9,520 nt of DNA from Alistipes sp. (GTDB lineage: Bacteria; Bacteroidota; Bacteroidia; Bacteroidales; Rikenellaceae): the NCBI GenBank assembly GCA_019422485.1, contig JAHZDG010000057.1:625-10144 (forward strand), written 5' to 3'. Made by a program: the position numbers and the translations under genes. Below are positions 1-6,045 of this stretch, one piece after another. The notes below the pieces were generated by a model. That model had not been told where the DNA came from. It saw nothing but the letters and a program-made list of their open reading frames with translations, and searched no databases. The stretch's first letter is position 1. Every line of letters starts with the position of its first letter.

Positions 1-168
1 ACGGTATTTCGGTACGAACGGTACAAAGCTATCCGTGATACCGTTCGAAACCAAGTCGAACGCTACGAGGAAGCCGTAAGGCGGCGGGCCGAGCAATTAG
101 AGCGGGCGACCGTTAAGGAGCGCAAAGCCAAAAAACTGCTCGAAGAGGCTATTAAATTAAAACAATAA
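1..168 (+). CDS. C-terminal fragment of an unidentified charged helical protein
   Basis: An open frame runs from the first base to a TAA at 166-168, giving the last 55 residues of a protein whose start lies outside the window. The piece is very rich in Arg, Lys and Glu (for example RRRAEQLERATVKERKAKK) and should form a long charged helix or coiled coil. It holds no catalytic motif, so I cannot name a family. Such tails are found in mobilisation proteins, recombinases and many structural proteins, and this one alone does not discriminate. No hairpin terminator separates it from the next gene, whose start is 39 bases downstream, so some read-through is possible. The reading frame is secure; the function is unknown. 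Confidence 0.6.
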   Translation, partial: TVFRYERYKAIRDTVRNQVERYEEAVRRRAEQLERATVKERKAKKLLEEAIKLKQ

Positions 169-180
169 TCATCTTTATTG

Positions 181-188
181 TATATTTG
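181..188 (+). promoter_or_regulatory. Candidate Bacteroidetes -7 element before the LuxR-type regulator
   Basis: TATATTTG matches the Bacteroidetes -7 consensus TAnnTTTG exactly and lies 19 bases before the ATG at 208. I see no good TTTG or TTG at the usual -33 distance (about 155-163 is A-rich), so the promoter is weaker in appearance than the one at 1819-1848. If it is used, the leader would be only about a dozen bases long and has no Shine-Dalgarno sequence. Confidence 0.45.
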
Positions 189-207
189 TCATTGTTTTAT
201 ATTAAAT

Positions 208-1782
208 ATGAAATATTTATATACAATTTACTTTCTATTGTACGTTTCGACGCTTTCGGCACAAACGATCGATTCCCTTTATTCCGTTTTCCGTCACACG
301 AACGGTTCCGAACGGACTGCTACTGCCAACCAACTTTTCGAGGAATTTTACAACCTCGGCCTGACCGACTCACTTTATCAATTCTCCGCCCGGAACCGGC
401 ATCGGGAAATAGAGGCACTTATAACGTATTGGATGGCAGAATACGCTTTCGACACCGAGGACTATAAAGCGGCTACAATCTGGGCCGAGGAAGCGCTGCC
501 ACTCTGCCGTGAATCGGGCGATGATATTCTTTTATCAGATTGCTTAAACCTATTAAGCGCCAGTCTTCAGCGACGAGGCGATTTCGGGCGGGCCCTGCCT
601 TGGCAGGAGGCTTGTTACTGGATTGACAAACGTTTAGGCGATGCGGAACGGCTGAGTTCTTCACTCAATAACCTGGCAGCCCTCTATCTGGCGACCGAAC
701 AACCCAAAACAGCCGAAAAGTATATACTCGAAGCCATCGCCATAGAACGAACGCTCAACAGGCCGGCAATACTTGCTATTCGTCTGGGCATGGCATCGGA
801 CATTCTTCTGAAATCCCAACGTCCAAAGGAGGCCTTACCCTACGCCACCGAAGCGCTCGCTCTCGACCGTGCAGGAGGGCGCCAAATAAAGACGGCAATT
901 CGTCAGTCACAACTGGCCGCCGTTTTATCAGCACTACAACGCGACGATGAAGCTCAGGAACTTCTACAAGAAGCAGTGTCCGTATTCGAACGAAATGGGA
1001 ATATCCACTCTCAAGCGGTCTGTTGCAACCAGCTCGGGAACATCGCTCTGCACAAAGGCCGCAATGCCGAAGCCGCAGATTATTTCCACCGCAGCGTTCG
1101 TCTCTGTGCGCAAAACGGCAACCGCTTCATCGAAAGTAAAGCGCAGTACGGCCTATGGCGCGCTTTGCGCACAACCGACCGCTCTGCGGCATTGCGGCAT
1201 CTGGAGCTCTATACGACACTGGCCGATACAATCTTTTCCGAACAGACAGCCCGGCAACTCAGCAATTTCCAGGCAAAATACGAATTGGCAGAAAAGGAGC
1301 ACCGCATCGCCATACAACAAAATGAAATCCAGCACAGAAAAAACATGCTAATCGTCCTAATCATAATCATTATTCTTTGTATTATAGCATTAACCGTCAT
1401 CGGGCGATTATTGGTCCTCCGCCAACGCCACAATGCCATGCTCCAACAAACTCTCAAGTTAAAAGAGCGACTGCTTGCATTATTGCCGCTGCACTCCAAC
1501 AGCGCAATCCATAACGAAATCGAAACTATCGCAAAAGAGATAACTGTACCACAAATACATTTCACCCCGCGTGAACGAACAATCATTCACTTATGTTGCG
1601 AAGGTTTACAAACAAAAGAAATCGCAGACCGGCTCGGCATATCCCAGCGTACGGTCGACACGCACAAAACCAATATCTTCCGTAAAACGGGTATTAACAA
1701 TACGGTCGAACTAATGCGTTATGCCATGCAAGTCGGGTTAATCGACACAAATCAAAGTTCAAAGACACCAACAGATACGTAA
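208..1782 (+). CDS. Membrane-bound TPR sensor with LuxR/NarL-type DNA-binding domain
   Basis: This 524-residue protein is probably a one-component transcription regulator anchored in the inner membrane. Residues 1-18 look like a signal peptide (cleavage near SA|Q). Residues about 70-350 are tetratricopeptide-like helical repeats, with the best match around LNNLAALYLATEQPKTAEKY. A single very hydrophobic helix lies at about 380-402 (VLIIIIILCIIALTVIG). Residues about 452-515 are a LuxR/GerE helix-turn-helix: FTPRERTII, then GLQTKEIADRLGISQRTVDTHKTNIFRK. Topology would place the TPR sensor in the periplasm and the DNA-binding domain in the cytoplasm. I chose the ATG at 208 over the in-frame ATG at 178, because the signal peptide begins there and the -7 element at 181-188 lies between the two. 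There is no receiver domain, so the signal presumably passes through the TPR part. The ligand is unknown. The next gene encodes a second TPR sensor, which suggests a shared input. Its target could be the downstream envelope genes, but that is inference. Confidence 0.88.
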   Translation: MKYLYTIYFLLYVSTLSAQTIDSLYSVFRHTNGSERTATANQLFEEFYNLGLTDSLYQFSARNRHREIEALITYWMAEYAFDTEDYKAATIWAEEALPLCRESGDDILLSDCLNLLSASLQRRGDFGRALPWQEACYWIDKRLGDAERLSSSLNNLAALYLATEQPKTAEKYILEAIAIERTLNRPAILAIRLGMASDILLKSQRPKEALPYATEALALDRAGGRQIKTAIRQSQLAAVLSALQRDDEAQELLQEAVSVFERNGNIHSQAVCCNQLGNIALHKGRNAEAADYFHRSVRLCAQNGNRFIESKAQYGLWRALRTTDRSAALRHLELYTTLADTIFSEQTARQLSNFQAKYELAEKEHRIAIQQNEIQHRKNMLIVLIIIIILCIIALTVIGRLLVLRQRHNAMLQQTLKLKERLLALLPLHSNSAIHNEIETIAKEITVPQIHFTPRERTIIHLCCEGLQTKEIADRLGISQRTVDTHKTNIFRKTGINNTVELMRYAMQVGLIDTNQSSKTPTDT

Positions 1783-1818
1783 TTTCTCGTAGATACAGTC
1801 GATTTTCAATTTGCATTT

Positions 1819-1848
1819 TTTGTCAGGGGGGGGGAATCGCTATATTTG
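1819..1848 (+). promoter_or_regulatory. Bacteroidetes promoter with a G9 tract in its spacer
   Basis: TTTG at 1819-1822 fits the -33 element, and TATATTTG at 1841-1848 fits the -7 consensus TAnnTTTG exactly. The spacer is 18 bases, close to the normal length for this promoter class. Nine of these 18 bases are one uninterrupted G run (1826-1834). The expected transcription start is near 1853-1856, leaving a leader of about 20-25 bases before the ATG at 1877. Gain or loss of G bases would change the spacer directly, so promoter strength could vary between cells. The element match is direct observation; use of the promoter and its variation are inferred. Confidence 0.75.
1826..1834 (+). repeat. 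Homopolymeric G9 tract
   Basis: Nine consecutive G bases lie in the non-coding gap between the two regulator genes, within the spacer of the promoter at 1819-1848. Runs of this length are prone to slipped-strand mispairing in other bacteria, where they act as phase-variation switches. I noticed no comparable G or C run in the rest of the window. The exact count could also be affected by sequencing or assembly error. Confidence 0.9.
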
Positions 1849-1876
1849 TAAATGTGAAAAATAACCCCTTCCTATT

Positions 1877-4705
1877 ATGTTTTCCTTACCCCGAGTTTCA
1901 CGTAAAACGATATTCGTCCTACTGTTTCTTGGCATAATTCAAGTTTCTTGTACCAATCATTCCTCCCCAGCACAATCTTTCGCAGAACGCGCATGCATAG
2001 ACAGCCTCGTGCGCGCCAATCGCAACCTTGATTCAATGGAAATATGGCTGGAAAAGTTCTCCCGCGAACAAAACCATATCGGACTTATTTTCGTATGCCG
2101 GGAACTGGGGAAACGCTACCGCGAAAAATCACGTTTCTCCGAAGCATTAGCCATTCATAACCGAGGCTTAAGATTGGCAATAGAACTGGCCGACACGCTC
2201 GAGATTGCTGATGCCTACAACAATATCGGTACAGATCTGCGACGAATGGGAATGCTCTCCGAAGCAGCAGATTCCCATTATCTGGCCTTACATATAGCCG
2301 AACAATATACTGGCAACGAACCGCGCCAAAACCGCAAGAATTATGTCTATGCATTGAATGGTCTCGGCAACATTTATAAAGCACTCGACAACCGTAATGA
2401 AGCCGAACATTATTTCCGTCGGGCACTGAAGATCGAGACCGAAATGGGTAATGAATTAGGGCAGGCGATCAACTGGGCCAATTTAGGTAGCATCTATAAA
2501 TACCGTCAACAATACGACTCTGCCTACCTATGCTTCACCCGCTCTCTCGAGCACAATGAACGGGCACGATCTAAACTCGGCATCGCATTATGCCACACTC
2601 ATTTCGGTCAGATTCACGAGTGCCGTGGCGACTATGAACAGGCATTCGGCGAATACAACATCTCTTACCGGCTGCTGAAAGCAATTCCCGACAAATGGAA
2701 TTTGCTCAAATCGTGTACAGCCCTGGCCAGCCTCCATTTTCGACGCGGGAATCTTCCTAAGGCAAAAAAAATTCTCGACGAAGCATTGATCACAGCACGT
2801 GAAATACATTCATTCAGCCATTTGGAAGAACTCCATCTGCTTCGCTCAGAATATTACGAACGATTAGGGATATGCCGCAATGCACTGCATGAACTCAAAC
2901 TCAGCCATCAATACCGCGACAGTCTACTGACAGCCCAAAACGAAAGCATGGTTTATGAAACCCAAATACGTTACGAACGCGATAAGAAAGCACGCGAAAT
3001 CGCCGAATTGAATGAACAGAACGAACGACAAATACGCAGCAGACGACAAGTAACCATTACCTCAGGCATTATCATATTGCTGACGTTCATGATACTCGGA
3101 GTTCTGGTCTACGCCCTGCGCATGAAGACCCGTTCACAACAAGCCACACGGCGCATGGCCGCCATGCAGCAAAGTTTTTTCACGAACATCACGCACGAAT
3201 TCCGCACACCGTTAACAATCATCCTCGGCCTGGCCGAACGTCAGATGGCAGCAAGCAGCGACAAGGCCTGCAACAAGAATATGCAGGTCATCATCAGGCA
3301 AAGCAACAACTTGCTGGAACTGATCAACCAACTGTTGGGTATCGCCAAAATACGTTCCGCCATAACTACCCCGGAGTGGCATACGGGTGATATCATAGCT
3401 CTGTTGCATCTGATACTGGAAAATATACGCATTTGTTCAGAACAGAAACTCATAGAGATAGAGTTTGCCCCGACTCTGTCCTCGCTTAAAATGGATTTCA
3501 TCCCGGATTACATGCAGAAAATTCTACGCAACCTGCTGATCAATGCGGTGAAGTTCACGTCTCAAGGCGGCAAGATTCTCATAACCGTCACAGCAAACAA
3601 AGGACAGGTCGCCATCACCATTGCAGACTCAGGCATGGGAATTAGCCAGGAAGACCTGCCATACATTTTCGAACCTTATTACCAAGGGAACAATCTCGAA
3701 GCACATCTCGGCACGGGCATCGGGTTGTCGATGGTGCGCCAGATGACCGAGGCGATGGGAGGTACAATCGAAGTATTCAGTATTGAGGGACGAGGCTCGT
3801 CATTCATCGTGCGGTTGCCATTGCATCATGGCAAGAAATCTCTAAGCGAATGGACCTCGGAAAACAACGCCCCTGAAAAATCGAATTCCATCGTCGATGA
3901 AGTAGTGGAAAACAATTCTGAGACAAGTTCCGACAATAAACAGAAGAATACGATTCTGATCGCGGAGGACAATTTCGATGTCGCCAACTACATCAGCAGC
4001 GAACTTAGAAGCAATTACCACCTGCTTCTTGCCCGCAACGGCCGTGAAGCGCTGGCGAAAGCCGAAGCCTACATGCCCGACCTCATCCTCACCGACGTCA
4101 TGATGCCCGAAATGGACGGCTACGAACTGTGCCGCGCTATCCGGAAGTCGGACAACCTCAACCATATCCCCATCATCATCATTTCGGCCCGAAGCGATGA
4201 ACCGGACCGTCTGGCCGGTCTGGAGACAGGCGCCGACGCCTATTTGGTCAAACCGTTCAATACAGAAGAACTTCAGTTACAGATCCGGAAACTGCTGGAA
4301 CAGCGACGCATCCTGCGTGAAAAATATGCACGGCAGATGCAAGTAGGAAACATGCCCCCTCAAGAGCTACCCGAAGCGAATCGGGAGTTCATGACACGTC
4401 TGCACCAAATCATCTACTCAGAGATGGCCGATCCGACGTTCAACTCCGAGACCATTGCAAATAAAATCTGCATGAGCCGTTCGCAACTCAACCGCAAGGT
4501 CAAAAGCATCACGGACATGGATACAGCAACATATATCCGACAAGCACGGCTGCAATTCGCCCGCAATCTGCTCGTCTCATCCGACAACGCCATCGGCGAT
4601 ATTGTTATCCGTTGCGGTTTTGAATATCAGAGCTATTTCAACCGGATTTTCAAGCAACATTTCGGGATGACCCCTATGGAATACCGCAAACGGAACCGAA
4701 AATAA
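1877..4705 (+). CDS. Hybrid two-component system regulator: TPR sensor, histidine kinase, receiver, AraC-type DNA binding
   Basis: This 942-residue protein holds a whole phosphorelay in one chain. Residues about 1-25 are a hydrophobic export signal or anchor. A Cys at 25 follows it, but Gln at -3 makes a lipobox doubtful. Residues about 65-330 are tetratricopeptide repeats (clear ones around NGLGNIYKALDNRNEAEHYF and NLGSIYKYRQQYDSAYLCF). A membrane helix lies at about 395-415. The kinase follows with its H box (phospho-acceptor His440 in ITHEFRTP), N box (Asn556 in NAVKFT), G1 (DSGMGI from Asp584) and G2 (GTGIGL from 612). A receiver domain spans about 692-808 with acidic pair Glu697/Asp698, phospho-acceptor Asp740 (TDVMMPEMDG) and Lys792 (VKPF). 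The AraC-type domain fills about 850-940 and ends in HFGMTPMEYRK. All key catalytic residues are present, so it should be active. Many Bacteroides hybrid systems have a two-propeller/Y_Y_Y sensor; here the sensor is TPR, like the preceding gene. The ligand and target genes are unknown; the envelope genes downstream are plausible targets. Confidence 0.93.
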   Translation: MFSLPRVSRKTIFVLLFLGIIQVSCTNHSSPAQSFAERACIDSLVRANRNLDSMEIWLEKFSREQNHIGLIFVCRELGKRYREKSRFSEALAIHNRGLRLAIELADTLEIADAYNNIGTDLRRMGMLSEAADSHYLALHIAEQYTGNEPRQNRKNYVYALNGLGNIYKALDNRNEAEHYFRRALKIETEMGNELGQAINWANLGSIYKYRQQYDSAYLCFTRSLEHNERARSKLGIALCHTHFGQIHECRGDYEQAFGEYNISYRLLKAIPDKWNLLKSCTALASLHFRRGNLPKAKKILDEALITAREIHSFSHLEELHLLRSEYYERLGICRNALHELKLSHQYRDSLLTAQNESMVYETQIRYERDKKAREIAELNEQNERQIRSRRQVTITSGIIILLTFMILGVLVYALRMKTRSQQATRRMAAMQQSFFTNITHEFRTPLTIILGLAERQMAASSDKACNKNMQVIIRQSNNLLELINQLLGIAKIRSAITTPEWHTGDIIALLHLILENIRICSEQKLIEIEFAPTLSSLKMDFIPDYMQKILRNLLINAVKFTSQGGKILITVTANKGQVAITIADSGMGISQEDLPYIFEPYYQGNNLEAHLGTGIGLSMVRQMTEAMGGTIEVFSIEGRGSSFIVRLPLHHGKKSLSEWTSENNAPEKSNSIVDEVVENNSETSSDNKQKNTILIAEDNFDVANYISSELRSNYHLLLARNGREALAKAEAYMPDLILTDVMMPEMDGYELCRAIRKSDNLNHIPIIIISARSDEPDRLAGLETGADAYLVKPFNTEELQLQIRKLLEQRRILREKYARQMQVGNMPPQELPEANREFMTRLHQIIYSEMADPTFNSETIANKICMSRSQLNRKVKSITDMDTATYIRQARLQFARNLLVSSDNAIGDIVIRCGFEYQSYFNRIFKQHFGMTPMEYRKRNRK

Positions 4706-4726
4706 CCCTTTGACCGATGAATTCAG

Positions 4727-4757
4727 GCCGCTTCCCGTTCCCGGGGAGCGGCTTTTT
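4727..4757 (+). terminator. Rho-independent terminator after the hybrid regulator
   Basis: The arms GCCGCTTCCC (4727-4736) and GGGGAGCGGC (4743-4752) form a 10-bp stem with one G-U pair and a 6-base loop, followed by five T (4753-4757). It starts 21 bases after the stop codon of the hybrid regulator and separates the regulator block from the envelope genes. Confidence 0.9.
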
Positions 4758-5001
4758 CATATTCGTACTCCTCCTATGCTTTTTGCACCCGACAAATCAC
4801 GCATATCACTAATTTATAGAAATTTAGAAATAATCGTGCGCAGGAAATTCAAATCAAGACCAAGTAAATCGCGCTCCCAGTATAAAAATCAACATCAAGA
4901 TTATTAACACCGACGGCCCTATTCTGCGAACTTTGCAAACAAGACGAAAAACAATAGAAACTAAAAAAGGTACATTTTATATAACCCAAACTCAAATTCC
5001 T
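4758..5001 (+). other. Intergenic leader before the first lipoprotein gene
   Basis: These 244 bases between the terminator and the ATG at 5002 are AT-rich and hold no gene I can support. The promoter of the downstream genes must lie here, but no strong match is visible. GAACTTTG (4928-4935) differs from TAnnTTTG in its first base and lacks a clear -33 partner. TACATTTT at about 4971-4978 differs in its last base. TTTTG at 4781-4785 has no good -7 element at the right distance. A poor promoter match fits a gene set that needs an activator such as one of the two upstream regulators, but this is inference. Confidence 0.4.
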
Positions 5002-5538
5002 ATGAAAAAACTTTTTTCTTTATTACTTCTTTGTGGAGCCTTGTGCACACTGGCTTCATGCGAGAAAGACAACGACAATCCCGAACCGGAGACCAACCGT
5101 TTCGTATTTTCCGGGAAGAACTACTCCAATTTTACTGTCTCTGTCACTAAAGATGAACTGAACAAAGGTAATTACGACATTCATATACTTCCGGCAGAAG
5201 ACAACACGATGGAGTTGTGTCTGCAATGTTCCATGCAACACGACGGGGTGAGTCTGGACCTTACGAAGGTAGACCCTCTACTGGCAGTTCAGGATTATAA
5301 GGGATGGCATTGGTATATTGAAGCCCAAACAAACGGAATCACAATATTGGAAGGTTGGGGAGGCGATAACCCCAATTTTGACCCCAATTTTGGAGTGGCA
5401 GGCGACATCCTGTATATCAAAAGTCTGAATAAGGACCACACTCAATTGGAGATCCGCTGTAAGTTCACCGACTCCCAGAAACATTCTTCTTTGGACTTCT
5501 ATTATAAAGGAGACGTAACACTTGCCAATGCCAAGTAA
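5002..5538 (+). CDS. Small outer-membrane lipoprotein of unknown function
   Basis: This 178-residue protein starts with a textbook lipoprotein signal peptide: MKK, a leucine-rich core and lipobox LASC, with the lipidated Cys at residue 20. I chose the ATG at 5002 over the in-frame ATG at 4933, because the signal peptide begins there. Directly after the Cys comes EKDNDNPEPE. Acidic stretches at this position act as surface-export signals for lipoproteins in Bacteroidetes, so the protein may face outwards. The rest has alternating polar and hydrophobic residues typical of a beta-sheet domain, with no family that I recognise. Residues around 5370-5391 come from a 12-base tandem repeat and read NPNFDPNF. 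It is the first gene of a same-strand block, 46 bases before the histone-like gene with no terminator between them. Lipoprotein status is firm; the role is unknown. Confidence 0.85.
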   Translation: MKKLFSLLLLCGALCTLASCEKDNDNPEPETNRFVFSGKNYSNFTVSVTKDELNKGNYDIHILPAEDNTMELCLQCSMQHDGVSLDLTKVDPLLAVQDYKGWHWYIEAQTNGITILEGWGGDNPNFDPNFGVAGDILYIKSLNKDHTQLEIRCKFTDSQKHSSLDFYYKGDVTLANAK

Positions 5539-5584
5539 ATTGCCAAAATACGACTTCGTGAATACACACAACCGCTAAACCACA

Positions 5585-5770
5585 ATGCCTATGAAAATGA
5601 TGCTGCAAAACATCCGGGAGCGGAGCGAGGCTCTGCTCGCTGACGGACAACGACAAAACGACACCGGAAACAAAGCCGCCGGCAGGCGCGCCCGCAAGGC
5701 GAGTCTTGAACTGGAGAAAATCCTGAAAGAATTTCGCAAAATTTCGCTTGCCTCCGGAAAAAGGGGATAA
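5585..5770 (+). CDS. Histone H1-like (Hc1-type) DNA-binding protein
   Basis: This 61-residue basic protein carries the segment GNKAAGRRARKASLELEKIL followed by KEFRKISL. I recognise this as the core of the short histone H1-like proteins common in Bacteroidetes (Hc1 family). Those proteins are thought to bind DNA non-specifically through Lys and Arg and to help compact the nucleoid. The length is normal for the family. Three ATG codons are possible (5585, 5591 and 5597); I give the first, but the start at 5591 (MKMMLQN) looks equally good. The setting is unusual, since it sits inside a block of cell-envelope genes, 46 bases after a lipoprotein gene and 29 bases before a small unknown gene. Whether it is linked to the envelope genes or merely co-transcribed cannot be told. 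Confidence 0.82.
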   Translation: MPMKMMLQNIRERSEALLADGQRQNDTGNKAAGRRARKASLELEKILKEFRKISLASGKRG

Positions 5771-5799
5771 TCCCAGATTATTTCTAAAACCGAGGCCCC

Positions 5800-6012
5800 A
5801 TGAACACAGACCCTCCTAAACCGAAAAAAATGACCAGTGAGGAAGTGCAACGAATGTTGGCTGATTTCTATCAGGAAGTTGAACGCCGCGAACAGGAAGA
5901 GGGACGTCCCTTGCACATCTCGACAAACAAGGTACCCCGACCGACATGCTGGCAACGACTTCGCAGCTTGTTCTCCTCCAGTCGTCCGACAATCAACAAA
6001 CGAAAAAAATAA
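5800..6012 (+). CDS. Small protein of unknown function
   Basis: This 70-residue open frame lies on the same strand between the histone-like gene and the coiled-coil lipoprotein gene, with gaps of 29 and 33 bases. The first half is acidic and helical (MTSEEVQRMLADFYQEVERR). The end is basic, with the stretch CWQRLRSLFSS that could form an amphipathic helix. It has no signal peptide and no membrane helix, so it is probably cytoplasmic. An internal ATG at 5830 is an alternative start. An overlapping frame at 5837-6049 has a poorer composition (many Cys, Arg and Asn) and runs into the next gene, so I prefer this one. I do not recognise the family. It counts as a probable gene because it fills its gap neatly and has plausible protein composition. 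Confidence 0.6.
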   Translation: MNTDPPKPKKMTSEEVQRMLADFYQEVERREQEEGRPLHISTNKVPRPTCWQRLRSLFSSSRPTINKRKK

Positions 6013-6045
6013 AAACACTACAAACCCATTAAAACAGATTCAATC

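Noticed and set aside
178..207. Upstream in-frame start for the LuxR-type regulator
   Set aside because: It would put ten extra residues before a clear signal peptide and would overlap the likely -7 element at 181-188.
4710..4907. Open frame of 65 codons just after the hybrid regulator
   Set aside because: It runs through the terminator hairpin at 4727-4757 and has no plausible start context or protein features.
5575..6018. Minus-strand open frame of 147 codons covering the histone-like and small unknown genes
   Set aside because: The histone-like protein on the plus strand is recognisable, and the minus frame is rich in Phe, Cys, Arg and Ser, as expected for a shadow.
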